Assembly: GCA_026545225.1 (NCBI GenBank)
Contig: CM048850.1
Span: 25,098,297 to 25,162,296, forward strand
Reading direction: 5' to 3'
Length of the DNA: 64,000 bases
Source: Cornus controversa
Lineage: Eukaryota; Streptophyta; Magnoliopsida; Cornales; Cornaceae
A program made the translations under genes and the position numbers. Positions 9,548 to 20,248 of the stretch are shown here, in pieces. Position 1 is the stretch's first letter. Each line of letters starts with the position of its first letter. The notes beneath the pieces were generated by a model. That model was not told where the DNA came from. It did no database searches and saw nothing but the letters and a program-made list of their open reading frames with translations.

Positions 9548-10875
9548 ATAAGCTTGCCACTAGCTTACTAAATATGCACATGTTTAATGAGTTATAAACT
9601 TGCCACTAGCTTATATAGGTTTTCTCATAAGCCATTTTTAAAGTATTTCATATAATCCTATAGATACTTTGAGAATAACAAGTTTGTCACTAGCTCATTA
9701 AGTATGAACATGTTTTATGAAACATAAGCTTGCCACTAGCTTATATGGTTTTCATAAATCACTTTCAAAGCATCTTTATATCTTAAGGATTTTGGCCTAG
9801 AAAACATTCTTGCAAGTTAATTGCACAATTCTTTAATTGTTGATTTGAGAATTTGACATATATAGCATAATCAATAATTTCATCATAAATGAATTTGAAA
9901 TAAAATATTATATCCCACTTAATCTCTTAATCAAAATCATTGTTTATAAGACAATCATAAGATTTAATGTAAAAGATTATTTCCCACTTAATCTTTTAAT
10001 CAAAATATAGCACAAGAGGTCAAGGACTTTTGAGCTCAAATGGTTGCATCAAATAAACATTACTCAAGTATAAGAATGCTATGTTTACATCAAAGATGTA
10101 CATACACCAATTAAGCACAAGCAATTTTCTTATCACTTAAGTATTATATGAAATGTGCAAAAGTGAGTTGAAAAGATTTTTAAGGATATTCAATCTTAAA
10201 GGATAACTTTTCAAGAAATCTTAAGAAATTTATAAAAACTTTGCACAAGTTGTTGATTCAAATATAAGGTCATTAACATTTATATGAAGAATCAAAACTT
10301 CTTTTCTATGGTCTTGATGATCAAGATGCTAAGTCTTGACTAAGACCAATTGTTCATGATATAGTCAGATAGACAAACCAATTGGCTCGGATTCCAACCT
10401 ATATAAATGCTCGAGTGATCATATATCATGATTTCTAATTTAAACCACGTGTGCAAAGACTTAAAAATTTTATCTTTGAGATTCAACTTTGAGCATTTTG
10501 GACTTTCTTACAATTTATATATTGAATCTTTGGAGCAATCTATTGAGGAAACATTTTCACTTAATCATATGCAATTTGCATAGATTCATGCTTTGCTATT
10601 CAAAAGAATAGTCTTGATAAACACCTATGCCACTTAGGATGTTTTAATCATTTAGATCATAGCATGTACACCCAAGATAAGCAACATTTAACAAAGGGTC
10701 TTTCAAATTATTTGCTCTTTAAAAAGCTCTTTCTTGTAAAAGCTTAAGTCTTTTAATCCTAAGAGATTGAGGGTTCTATAAATTCTTTCCAAGAAGGAAT
10801 ACTTCAATATGAGAATTCAAATATGAATCATTTCTATAATCTAATGAGATATAAGCTTGCCACTTAGCTCAAAGG
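9548..10875. repeat. Dispersed AAGCTTGCCACTAGCTT repeats in Cop-B
   Basis: Five copies or variants: near 9550, 9598, 9690, 9727 and 10853. The unit has arms AAGCT and AGCTT around TGCCACT, so it is itself a dyad. The neighbouring bases (TTATATAGGTTTTCATAA) partly repeat too. Confidence 0.6.
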
Positions 10876-11260
10876 TTCTCATAGATTATTACAAGATGTC
10901 CCATATCTCCTAAGTTCATTTGGAATGGAGATAAAAATCATATAAATTAAATGAATAATAAAAGATGCTCATTGCCAAAACATTGAGCTAAAACTATTTC
11001 GAATCGTATGCATTTCATTTATAATATTCTTTTGGGACTTGTACTCCTTCAACAAATTTTGAGGTTCATTCCCAATGATTTGCCACATTATAAAATTTTG
11101 GAATGAATGAAAATATTCAGTCTTTGCTTCCAATGAATGTAAATATGCTCACAAAACATTGGAGGTCTATTTGGGGATTGTCCTATTTTGAATATGGGTT
11201 CTTCATCATTGTTTGCCATTGCTCGACTCTAAGACGGTTAAATCCTATTCTAGAGCCCTA

Positions 11261-11272
11261 GCTCTGATACCA
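11261..11272 (-). other. Primer-binding site of Cop-B (tRNA-iMet type)
   Basis: Reverse complement TGGTATCAGAGC, 2 bp from the LTR edge at 11275. Confidence 0.85.
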
Positions 11273-11274
11273 AT

Positions 11275-11747
11275 TGCTACCCAAGATTTGTCCCTAGAGG
11301 GGGGGGGGGTGAATAGGGACAATAGGCAAATGATGAAACTTCTTCGATTGAGCTCATTTTGACAAAAGTAGGCTTGTTTGGACTTTTGTCAATCACTTGA
11401 GAAACTTATGTATTCAACAAGTGGGAATGAGAATGTTATACTTATCATGCACTTAAATGATCAAGTGGATGTGACAAATGAAGTGTTCATGAAAGTGCAA
11501 CGTATCATGCTTGTAGTGTGTGGAAATGTTGATTGTGTGTTTAATCAAAACCATGATATGCAAATTGATTGACAAAAAGGTGATCAAATAAATACTCAAT
11601 CAATTTACAATACAATCAATTTCACAACTCAACCAATATACTCCAAGCATACATCCCATTCTTCTCATATGAATCATTTAAATAACATTCATTAAAAAAA
11701 CAGTGATAAAACAAATGTTAACAAAATAAAGGAGTAAACCTATCAAA
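11275..11747 (-). mobile_element. 5' LTR fragment of Cop-B
   Basis: Starts TGCTACCC and carries the long G-run with GGTGAATAGGG typical of Sirevirus-like LTR ends. It breaks at about 11747, where the LTR fragment of Ath-1 begins. Only the R/U5-side half seems present. Confidence 0.65.
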
Positions 11748-11957
11748 AGTAAATTACTTTCATGCTTTCAAAGTAGAGTAAGTAGATAACCAACATAATT
11801 ATGATTTAAAAAAGAACCAAACATCAACCTTTAGTGAGTTATACCTACGTAGTCTCTATGGGATCAACACCCTCAACTTAGAGCCCTATCCTTCAAGGAC
11901 TCGTTCTATTGCAAGTGGTAAAGTTATAAATTGTGAGTAGCGCAACTATACACAACA
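11748..11957 (+). mobile_element. 5' LTR fragment of Ath-1
   Basis: Matches 33306-33517 closely by eye (for example TTACTTTCATGCTTTCAAAG, TTTAGTGAGTTATACCTACG, GAGCCCTATCCTTCAAGGA). It ends ...CACACAACA-like just before the primer site. Only the last ~210 bp of an LTR of about 1.45 kb remain; the rest was lost at the junction with Cop-B. Confidence 0.8.
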
Positions 11958-11962
11958 ATTTT

Positions 11963-11980
11963 TGGTGTCGTTACTGGGGA
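11963..11980 (+). other. Primer-binding site of Ath-1 (tRNA-Asp type)
   Basis: TGGTGTCGTTACTGGGGA, which differs from the expected tRNA-Asp complement TGGCGCCGTTGCCGGGGA only by C-to-T and G-to-A changes. Athila-lineage elements commonly use this primer. Confidence 0.8.
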
Positions 11981-12233
11981 CTACGGTTAAATCGCTAAAT
12001 TAGAGGATTGAGTCTAGTTTAAGTTTTAATTTAACTCATTCTTTATATTCTTCATATTCTTTATTTGTAAATATCTATATCTTCATTTCTTAAGTATTTT
12101 ATTGTAGGTACTTATCTAATCAAGGCATCAAGACATAAGCTTGGATCCTTGTGAGTAGAGTACTCAACTTTCTTTCACTTAGAAATTGAAAACTTTGTTT
12201 GTGCATATAGTTTAAAGTTTTTGGTTTATTCAT

Positions 12234-13810
12234 ATGCAAGGTAGGAGATCCTTGTCATTACCTTTGTTGTCGTGTGACCTTGAACTTGAACGAACTCTTA
12301 GACAATATAGTAGCGTTCTTAGGGATCCTATATTATTTAGAGAACATAGGAGAGAAACCATGACAAATAATGACAACCAAAATGTTCAGCAGAATCCAAT
12401 CTTACCACCCTCGCCAGGCGGTGAGATTCTTCGAGATTTTTATATTCCATCTACATATGCATCTCCTTCATGTATTCATTTTTCGAATACGGGGAGGAAC
12501 AATTTTAAAAGCAAATCCTCAACAATTAATCTTCTTAGTTATTTTCATGGGCTTCCAAACCAAGATCCTTATAAGCATATTGACGAATTCTTAGAAGTGT
12601 GTTCGACTTTACAGTTGAATGCACAAGCGGAGGACGACTTAAGACTTCATCTTTTTTTCTTCTCGCTTAAGGATAAAGCCAAACATTGGTTCAATTTCTT
12701 AGAGCCAAATTTTATTAACTCTTGGGCAGAAATGTAATGGGAGTTTCTAAAGAAATACTTCCCAATGGGAAAGACTAATGATGCGCGAAGAGCCATCATT
12801 GGTTTCTCTCAAAAAGAGGGAGAAACTTTTCATGAAACTTGGGAAAGGATGAAGGATATTTTGAGGTCTTGCCCACACCATGCTATTCTCAAATGGCAAC
12901 TGGTGCAAGGATTTTATGATGATTTAAAAGAGCCCCATAAACAAATTGTTGATGCTTGTTGTGGAGGTACATTCTTTCTAAAAAGTTCCAATGAAGTATG
13001 GACACTCTTTGAGAACTTGAGCGAAAATTCATCTCATTATTCTTCTAATAATAGGAATAATAAGGTAGTCGCTTCTCTTAATGCCCAAACTGAAAGTATT
13101 TTTAAAATGCGTAAGGAGCAAACAATAGATAGGAAGATAGGAGCCTTAGAAAAGATATTGGATCAAGTTATGTTGGCTGGTTCTTCTTCTTCTTCTTTTT
13201 CCAATCCTACTATTCCTAATCTTACCCTTCATCCCACATATGATATGTGTTCATTCTGCTCTACTCCTTCACATTATATAAAGGATTGCCCTCATGCGGG
13301 GCAATACCCAGAATTTTCAGAAGAGCAAGCAAATGCATTTTACTCTAGGTCGGGCCAAGTGTCATACCAAAACTCTTATACTCCCGGATGGAGAGATCAA
13401 AATCAATTCCAATATGGGAACCAAGGCCAATATCAAGGACCTCGGGGACCACCTGGATAACAAGGTCCATCTCAATTCTAACCTAAACCTTATCAAACCA
13501 ATTCGAATTCAAGCTTCTACTACACTTCCACTCAACCACCTTCTCAGAACCCAAGTTTTGAGGAAAAGGTTTTGGCTGCTTTAGGCAATATTAAAAGTAA
13601 TACTCAAAAGATTAATGCCCACTCCCAATAGATTGCAAAAATAGAATTCCAATTTAGATAGCTAGCTAATGCAATGAATCGTAGAGAGGGTGAAAAGTTG
13701 CCTAACCAAACGGTGGTAAATCTGAATGGAGTTCAAGTAATTGATGATGCTTCCCATTTTTTTGAGTTAAAAAAAAACAAGCTCAATCAATTACTACTCT
13801 AAGGAGTGGT
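12234..13810 (+). pseudogene. Gag of Ath-1 (Athila-lineage gypsy), broken
   Basis: Encodes the capsid polyprotein. One frame runs from 12234 with a single in-frame stop at 12735-12737, then stays open to 13460. Retrotrans_gag signatures are clear: INSWAEM before the stop, then FLKKYFP, ETFHETWERMKDILRSCPHH and QGFYDDLKEPHKQIVDACCG. A CCHC-like knuckle follows (CSFCSTPSHYIKDC). After 13460 the same frame shows the conserved KVLAALGNIKSNTQKINAHSQ segment with further stops. Nearly every stop falls where related copies have Gln (CAA to TAA, CAG to TAG), which suggests methyl-cytosine deamination. The first ATG is preceded by the ~270-bp leader after the primer site. Confidence 0.85.
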
Positions 13811-13813
13811 AGA

Positions 13814-14710
13814 ATGCTAGAAAATTTGATTGACAATATAAGAGAGAAAGAATGTGAGCGTCCGATAAATCTAAATGATCCATTTTTAATCCAAAAGACC
13901 TTCCAATTAATCCAAACGAGTTATCTAATAATCCAAAAGCAAAAAGGAAAGGATAAAATCATTGAAGCTAAATTCTCATCAACTCCAAATCAAGAGGCTT
14001 CATATGAACCTCTTGTTCCCTTTCCTCAAAGATTAAGAGAACCAACTCAATTCAGGAAACAATGAGAGAAATTGCAAGATATGATAGAAATCTTCAGGCA
14101 AGTAAAAATCAGTCTTCCTCTTCTTGATGCTATAAAATAAATTCCCTTCTATGCTAAATTTTTAAAGGGCTTATGCACTCAAAAGCGTAAATCTAGGAAC
14201 CAAGTTCCTACGAAAGTCCAATTAACTGAGCAAGTAAGTTCAATTCTCCAAAATAACACCCCTCCAAAGTTCAAAGATCCTGGTGCTCCCAGAATCTCAT
14301 GTGTCATTGGTGACCATGAATTCGAACGAGCCCTCCTTGACTTAGGAGTCAGTGTTAACTTACTTCCCTACTTGATTTATAAAAAATTAGAGCTAGGAGA
14401 ACTAAAGCCGACCACAGTTATGTTGTCACTTACCGATCGATCAGTGAGGCATCCACGTAGAATAATTGAGGATGTTCTCATCAAAATGGAAAATTTTTAC
14501 TTTCTGATGGACATCATAGTCCTTGATACAGAACCTATCCAAGATCTGACAAAGCATATTCCAATCATTCTAGGTTGCCCATTTTTGGCTACAGCTAACA
14601 CTTGTGTTAATTGTTGTACTAGAGTTATGGACATCTCCTTCGGGAATATGACTTTTAGGATGGATACCTTTGATGCATCTCATCATACTACCAATCATGA
14701 GAGTGAATGA
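13814..14710 (+). pseudogene. Gag-Pol linker and protease of Ath-1
   Basis: Continues in another frame from the gag part. 13814-14065 holds a low-complexity linker. From about 14100, LPLLDAIK and FLKGLCTQKRKSRNQ match the Ath-3 sequence at 29520-29595 (minus). The retropepsin-like aspartic protease follows: ALLDLGVSVNLLP (active site D-L-G), GELKPTTVMLSLTDRSVRHP and HIPIILGCPFLATANTCVNC. Two stops interrupt the linker. The protease itself is open from 14372. RT should follow but does not. Confidence 0.85.
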
Positions 14711-14935
14711 TTTGGGGTAGATATTGTGCATGAATTAGTGTACACGTCTCGCCGTAGACGTTAAAATTGGCAACAACTTCTGCGGTCCTATCATGCTCCA
14801 TTTGACCCTTCAAATTCAAAAAGGAATGTATCTAAATCTTTTTGAAGTATCTGAGTGTGAGAGGTGTGAATTGAGGGAGTAACTTAATTTTTTTTCATAC
14901 TCGGGATAATTTTGCAAACTTACAGTCAAGGGAAG
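14711..14935 (+). other. Pol-deletion junction and post-pol segment of Ath-1
   Basis: Downstream of the protease only ~30 codons remain. At about 14785 the sequence becomes CCTATCATGCTCCATTTGA...GAATGTATCTAA, which matches the post-integrase segment of Ath-5 (39450-39535). RT, RNase H and integrase (about 3.3 kb in Ath-3) are therefore missing as one block. Confidence 0.7.
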
Positions 14936-15154
14936 TTTCGATGCATCAAAGTCCATACTTCGATGCATTGCAGCTTCGATGCATCGACATTAGCGTCGAT
15001 GCATCGATCTTTAAATGTCCCATTTTTCTGCCAATTTCAGCAGCCTCCACACCTTGTGTCAATAGATAGTCGTGCATCGTTAGTTTCGATGCATCGAAAC
15101 ATTTAGTTCGATGCATCAACAGTGACTATGCATCAAAGTAGCCACTTTGATGAT
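14936..15154. repeat. Palindrome array CTTCGATGCATCGAAG (Ath-1 internal copy)
   Basis: At least seven units around GATGCATC: 14936-14950, 14957-14970, 14974-14988, 14995-15010, 15083-15099, 15107-15119 and a decayed one near 15127-15138. Several are perfect TTCGATGCATCGA dyads. The same 16-mer palindrome is perfect in the LTR of this element at 32380-32395. Confidence 0.85.
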
Positions 15155-15189
15155 CGCACCAAGGCACGTGACTGAGTATGCAGTCACTT

Positions 15190-15291
15190 AATATTTGAAC
15201 TCTCTCTCTTCTCTCCCTCCCATTTCTCCCCCTCTCTCTCGCGACTCTCTCTTTTCTCTCTCTCGACTCTCTCTTTTCTCTCTCTCATCCG
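15190..15291 (+). promoter_or_regulatory. CT-rich tract after the Ath-1 internal array
   Basis: About 100 bp of CTCTCTCTTTTCTC-type sequence, preceded by GCAGTCACTTAATATTTG (15181-15198). Ath-5 has GCAGTCACTTATATTT and a CT tract in the same place. Possible TATA-like plus initiator of an internal promoter; inferred only. Confidence 0.4.
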
Positions 15292-15373
15292 AAGCTCCCA
15301 AGAACATAACACCTACCACCACCAAGGTTCAAAAGCTCCCAAGAACATAATACCTACCACCACCAAGGTTCAA
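15292..15373. repeat. 41-bp tandem duplication
   Basis: Two adjacent copies of a unit beginning AAGCTCCCAAGAACATAA and ending AAGGTTCAA (15292-15332 and 15333-15373), differing at about one base. Confidence 0.8.
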
Positions 15374-15379
15374 ACCCCA

Positions 15380-15600
15380 CCATTTAGGTCTTCATTTGAG
15401 CGTCCATGAAGGGATTCCACGCGTAGACTGCCTTGCCTAACCCAGTTGTCTTCTACGAGGGGTGGTTGCCACCATTTTGATTTCGTTCGGGATTGTGAGT
15501 CCATTGGAGGCTTTTTGTGAAGTTTTGGAAGGGCAGGACTACATTGGATGCTTCTACTTTTGCACCGTCGCCGCCTCCTTAGCCCTAGTTATTTTGTATT
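15380..15600 (+). pseudogene. Possible remnant of the extra ORF in Ath-1
   Basis: This occupies the place of the extra ORF found in Ath-3 and Ath-5. Only a short proline-rich end (ACCGTCGCCGCCTCC) recalls the Pro-rich C-terminus of the Ath-3 ORF. The central domain is missing. Weak support. Confidence 0.25.
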
Positions 15601-17219
15601 TTGTATTTTTATTTCATTTCTAGTATTTTATTTTTATGTATTCACAATCATCGAACTATCTAGTGTCGTGTGGGCACTCTGTTTTGTTGCTTAGTAAGCA
15701 ATTATTTTGTATCCATAAATTCTCGTATTTGTATCACACATGTTTGAATTAATGAAATATTATCAACTTTTCATTATGTTTATATTATTGCCGTCTTTTC
15801 TTTTACTTTTTCAAATTATTTACTTTTCTAGCTCGTGTATGTTATGCTGGTATGTACTTGTACTTGTGCAGGTTTTGATGCCTCACTTGTCCCATGTACC
15901 CACTACCATATCATGATTGATGTTTTGACTTTTTGATACCCATGAAACCACCGGTAACATTGTTCTAACTCTTTTAGTTCAAACATTGAGGACAATATTT
16001 ATTTTAAGTTTGGGGGTACAGTATACTTGCATATAATACACTAAACTATACACTGGGTTGTTTTGATATTTTTGTATATATTGCATTTTTATTTCATGTT
16101 TGCCATGATGTCCTTCTATTTAAAGAAATGATAACCATAATGTCATCGATAAATGCATCTTGTAATTAGGAGCTTTGACATCCAAAAAATACTTGCACTT
16201 TTGAAAATTATGTGTTAGGGTAGATCGGTTTACATTTTTGTTCAGTCTTTGAATATTGTACATTTCTTCCCTTAAATTTGTCCTTAAAGGCACAAATACG
16301 CACACATACAATTGAATTGTGGGGTATACGTCGTTTGGAGAATATTGAAAAAGTTTGTTTTTATTTGAACTTCTTGAAAAACGGTTTGCTTTAAAAAAAA
16401 AAAAAAGAAAGAAAAAAAAACAAATAAAACAAAACAAAAAGCAATAAGCCTTCTCACTCATTAAACCGGGCCTCTGTGCCTCAAGAAGCATGGAGTGTTC
16501 GCACCTAAAAGGTGTGTAAGGTTGATCAGTAAAGAAACAATTGGCTAGTTTGAGCTCATAGCCTAGTGAGCTCGGTTATTAAGTCTGAGGGGTGTTTCTT
16601 CACCCAATGCCCTAAAACAGTCTAATTTGGGAGTCATTGACCCAACACTGTTACATGGGCTTACTAGAAAACTTAAAAGACTTAGGCATTGCACAACTAA
16701 TTGTGCTTAATATTTATAATTAACATTATGTTTTGGTGATCCGTTTCAAAATTTTGTTTCTTCTAAGAACAGATTTTCCTTTTTAGTCTCCATTAACAAC
16801 AATAAATTGTGCATTTGAAGGTATTTTCACTTTTCAAAGAGGATTTTAGGCTCTACACTTGTATGTATATAAGACTGACCATCATGTGGGGACTATCGCC
16901 TAATTCTAATTTTTGACGGTTTATATCTATTGATGTCCATATAGCTCCATAATACTTGTTGCATTTGTCATTTTGAAAATCAATTCGCGTGTCTCTCTTT
17001 GTTCTAGTTGATGACTGAGCATTCTATCATTTTTGCATACTTTTATGAGTTTAATAAGTGTGTTAAACCCAATGAGACTTCATTCGTCTACTAGACGTGT
17101 CTAGGGGTTTAAAAAGCTTGTTGCATTCGCTAAATGCAGCTATATTTCCCACGAAAACGGAAGTAGAGTAGTTGTTTTATTTTATTTCTCTTTGTATTGC
17201 TAAGGGACTAGCAATATCT
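15600..17219 (+). other. Conserved 3' noncoding region of Ath-1
   Basis: About 1.6 kb without coding potential that resembles the matching regions of Ath-3 (21671-23447, minus) and Ath-5 (41294-43029). Shared landmarks are the ACATTGAGGACAAT dyad with G-tract (15983-16018), GGGTATACGTCGTTTGGAGA, the CCCAATGCCCTAAAAC block (16598-16613), TTTTCAAAGAGGATTTTAGG and AACCCAATGAGACTTCA. An A-run with GAAAGAAA lies at 16391-16420. Confidence 0.75.
15983..16018 (+). promoter_or_regulatory. Conserved dyad ACATTG-AGGA-CAATGT plus internal G-tract
   Basis: The dyad (here ending CAATAT) is followed ~8 bp later by AAGTTTGGGGGTA, which looks like a second polypurine tract far from the LTR. The same pair occurs in Ath-3 (22746-22781), Ath-5 (41794-41829) and Ath-4 (36417-36453). 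Confidence 0.7.
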
Positions 17220-17232
17220 AAGTTTGGGTGTG
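17220..17232 (+). other. Polypurine tract of Ath-1
   Basis: AAGTTTGGGTGTG immediately before the LTR start TGATAAGC. Confidence 0.75.
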
Positions 17233-17353
17233 TGATAAGCTTAGAATGTTATACATTCTTGCGCTTTTACTTAGGTAACTTGATCCCATAGCTGCACATA
17301 TTGTATAGTATTTACGTGTTTTATATTTTTGATGATTTCAGGTTCAAACTTAG
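17233..17353 (+). mobile_element. 3' LTR of Ath-1, first part (interrupted)
   Basis: Starts TGATAAGC and resembles the start of the Ath-5 LTR (43043 on), including GATCCCATA, CACATATTGTATA and GATTTCAGGTTC. It is cut at 17353 by the insertion of Ath-2 and resumes at 32189. CTTAG at 17349-17353 is the target duplication. Confidence 0.85.
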
Positions 17354-18853
17354 TGATAAGCAATGAATATTGCATATTCAATGCCCCTAAAATTATATAA
17401 ATTAGTGTCTTAGTAATATTTCTTTTATGTTTTTATTAATAATTTTAATCTTTTTATGATTTCAGGTGATTAAGGGTAATTTCGATTAATAATGGTGCAA
17501 TCGGGCTAGAGATTGCGCTCATTTAGTAAGAAGCTGAAGCTTCACCCATGAGTGATATGTTTATATTGAAGATTCAAACTAAATGGACTGAAGAAATGGG
17601 CTGGAAATGAATTTAAATGAAAAAAGGAGCATGGGCCTATTTACATTGAAGATTGGGTCAATTTAGGCTTAAAAAGTTCTGCACCCGTCCGTACACGATT
17701 GTCAAAACGACCCAAACTCCGTAAAAATTAAAAAAATTTAAATTATGTACAATTTCATATTTGTCAAAAGTTTCCTAAAACGGACGTTTATAGCAACTTT
17801 CTACCCTATTTGCGCAGCTACCACTTTTTGGGCGCAAATGACACTTTTTGAGGCGCATGTGCCTTTTTCTTATGCGCACTTGCCACTTTGGGAAGCCAGG
17901 TGTCTCATGTGTGTTTTCTTCGCAAAGTGAAAGGGGAGAAAAGAGGGAAAATTAGGTATTCTAGAGAGAAAAAACACGAAGATATAGACAGAGGCGATAT
18001 CGTGACGATACGGGCAAGAAGATGGCAATTTCATCATTGTTCAAGCCTGGAACTCCGATCATGAGCGGCTAATACATCATTCTGGGGAAGTGACGTAACC
18101 CTAACCTGTATTTCAATATTGTAAATTATATATTAATTTGGGGATGATTTAATTTGTGCATTGATTGTATAACCAAGACATAAACAATAGTTGTGCTGTT
18201 GATTTTAATTTGAATAGATTATTTCATTGCATATTTACTCTTGTTCTTGTAGAATGAATGCAAATTTGTAGTGATTAGGGTTTGGTTCTTTTCAACTTTT
18301 GTGATTTTGTTAATATAGGTTGTACAATAGTTTTCACTGATCTTTCAATTTATAGTTTTGATAATTCGTACTAAGCAAAGATGGGTTATCATATCATTAG
18401 TTAGTCAGATGTACAGGCCATGCTAAGTGAAAATGAGCTATGCTTAATTATATAATGAACGAATCCTCTTGATAGAATTGAATTGGGCTTGTAGCCATTC
18501 TTTTCTGAATGCATAAATTAAACTTACCAAATTAGTACAATTTGTCATTGTCAGAGGTTAGTGGTGAAGTCAATCCTAAGACTCTCTCTCTCCAGTATCT
18601 ATCATTTATTTATGTCATTTAATTTTAGCACCTTAGAATTAAAAACAAACAAATTCTCTTCGAATTAAATTAGACAAGGTCTTGATAGCTTAACAATAAA
18701 ACAAACGCAGTCTTTGTGGGTTTGACCCCTACTCACCGCTTTACTAATTTTAGTAGAGTATTTGTAGGTTTTTATAAATTCTTTTTTTTGTCGAAGTGTA
18801 AAACAACGATGACATTATTACATATTATTTTATTGCATTTTGCACGTCGAACA
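17354..18853 (+). mobile_element. 5' LTR of Ath-2 (1500 bp)
   Basis: Starts TGATAAGCAATG and ends CGTCGAACA. It is near-identical to the LTR at 30733-32188 and related to 33667-35186 (minus). The upstream part holds direct repeats of TGCGCA/GCGCAAATGCCACTTTTTG (17812-17895) where other elements carry palindrome arrays. AAATGGTGCC follows. Confidence 0.9.
17812..17895. repeat. TGCGCA / TGCCACTTTTTG direct repeats in the Ath-2 LTR
   Basis: Three to four imperfect units of about 21-25 bp combining the small palindrome TGCGCA or GCGCA with TGCCACTTTTTG. Also at 31147-31222 (other LTR) and 34624-34710 (Ath-4, minus). Confidence 0.65.
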
Positions 18854-18856
18854 AAA

Positions 18857-18874
18857 TGGTGCCATTGCAGAGGA
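18857..18874 (+). other. Primer-binding site of Ath-2 (tRNA-Asp type, degenerate)
   Basis: TGGTGCCATTGCAGAGGA, 3 bp after the LTR, resembles the tRNA-Asp site TGGCGCCGTTGCCGGGGA with a few changes. Confidence 0.7.
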
Positions 18875-19206
18875 CTGCGGTCATAACTGCGTTGTTAAGT
18901 TTAAGGATTAAGTCTAGTTTAATTATAAGTTAGGACTTGTATATATTCTATTTTTAATTTTTTTTGTGTTTTGTGTGTTTGAATATAGGTACAAGAGCTA
19001 CTACACAAGTGGAAAGAAGTTGAAATTTCGGGACCTCTTGTGAGTTTTTGTGTTTTAATTCATGCACTTATGTCTAGGATTGTTAGTTTATTTTAATTTT
19101 GAATTTTTTTTTATTTTAATTTTTTTGAAACATGTTGGTTGAGTTGGAAGACACTTTGGAAGCATGTTTGGATTAATTTGGTTGTGATATTAATAATTTT
19201 GCATAT

Positions 19207-19860
19207 ATGAAAATTTTGAGTGAAAATTCAATGGATGTGTCCAATAAATTGGATGCATTATCATGGAGATTGGACCAATTTATAGCCTCTAGTTATGTTA
19301 CTACTCCTCCTCACTTGTCCATACCATATGAGTCATGTGCATGTTGCTTTAGTCATTTTCATCATGTGATAGATTGTTCTACTTTGGGACAATATTATTA
19401 TTTTTATCAAGAGCAAGCACATGCAAATTTTTCTATACCGGGAGATGATCCATTTTCCCATACTTATTCTCCGGGATTTGAGGATAAAGTTTTGGCTGCA
19501 CTTGGCAGGCTTGATGAACAAACTAAATTGTTAAATTCACATTCACAATCAATAGTTAGGCTAGAAGTTCAAATGGAGCAAATAGCCAATGTTTTGAATT
19601 GTGAAGATCAAAAGGAACTTCCAAGTCAGCCTGTGACTAATATTGAACTCATACAACCAATTGATTTAGACCATGCCCCCTTTGTGGAACCATTACTAAT
19701 ACCGGACTCTGAAACTTTACATGAAGAACTTAAGTGTGATCACTTAAGTCCTAATGAGAGTCCACCTTTTACCTTGGTTTTTGACTTGGGTAGTGACAAA
19801 TTAGATATGAATGAGAAAATTAGTCAAGAACAAGTTAAAGGGTCATGTTTTCCTGAATAG
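19207..19860 (+). CDS. Gag C-terminal half of Ath-2, intact frame
   Basis: A 217-codon open frame that covers only the nucleocapsid side of an Athila-type gag. It has a CCHC-like knuckle CACCFSHFHHVIDC (about 48-61). A conserved segment follows (FEDKVLAALGRLDEQTKLLN at about 90-110, then a heptad-like SIVRLEVQMEQIANVLN) that matches Ath-1 gag at 13565-13680. The capsid core (FLKKYFP, CPHH) is absent: the ~350 bp between primer site and ATG hold only a leader. The frame is unbroken although the element has no pol. Either selection on a short protein or chance could explain this. A short non-autonomous element is the simplest reading. Confidence 0.75.
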   Translation: MKILSENSMDVSNKLDALSWRLDQFIASSYVTTPPHLSIPYESCACCFSHFHHVIDCSTLGQYYYFYQEQAHANFSIPGDDPFSHTYSPGFEDKVLAALGRLDEQTKLLNSHSQSIVRLEVQMEQIANVLNCEDQKELPSQPVTNIELIQPIDLDHAPFVEPLLIPDSETLHEELKCDHLSPNESPPFTLVFDLGSDKLDMNEKISQEQVKGSCFPE

Positions 19861-20248
19861 GTCGAATTTTATTCGATTGATTTATTTTTCTTAAAACCTC
19901 ACATTGGTATAGATAATACGTGCCTAAAAATTGTTTGGATTTTGACACAAGAAAGTGAGGACAAAATAGGGGGGGCACTCTTAGATCTCCTCAAAATATG
20001 TGGTATAGGGTGAACCTTCCATCAAAAGTAGTAGTTAGGGAGTGTGTGTTTTTCTTTTCATTTATTTTTACTTATTTTTTCTTTTGTTTGAGTTAATTTT
20101 TCTTCGTTTTAATTTTTATTTGTGTTTGTTTTTCATTTTGTTGCATTCTATTTTATTTATTTATTTATTTTTTCCTTTTAATATGCATGATATGTAATTG
20201 TGTTTTTTATGACAGGTTCTTGCATCCAAGTTTGGGGGGATGGCCAAC
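19861..20248 (+). other. 3' internal region of Ath-2, first part
   Basis: Noncoding. It contains GTGAGGACAAAATAGGGGGG and TTCTTGCATCCAAGTTTGGG, both found inverted in Ath-4 at 36835 and 36560. It stops at 20248, where Ath-3 is inserted; the rest is at ~29605-30732. Confidence 0.75.

Larger units (their letters stand above)
6663..11260 (-). pseudogene. Decayed interior of Cop-B (Sirevirus-like copia)
   Basis: About 4.6 kb of AT-rich sequence lies between the PPT at 6663 and the primer-binding site at 11261, with no intact frame. Recognisable RT fragments on the minus strand are given separately. The 3' third (6663-7830) holds many C-rich tracts that are polypurine runs on the element strand. 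The middle (9540-10870) holds recurring AAGCTTGCCACTAGCTT motifs. Gag and integrase cannot be picked out by eye. Confidence 0.7.

Noticed and set aside
11378-11572. 64-codon plus-strand frame
   Set aside because: It lies inside the Cop-B LTR fragment, antisense to the element.
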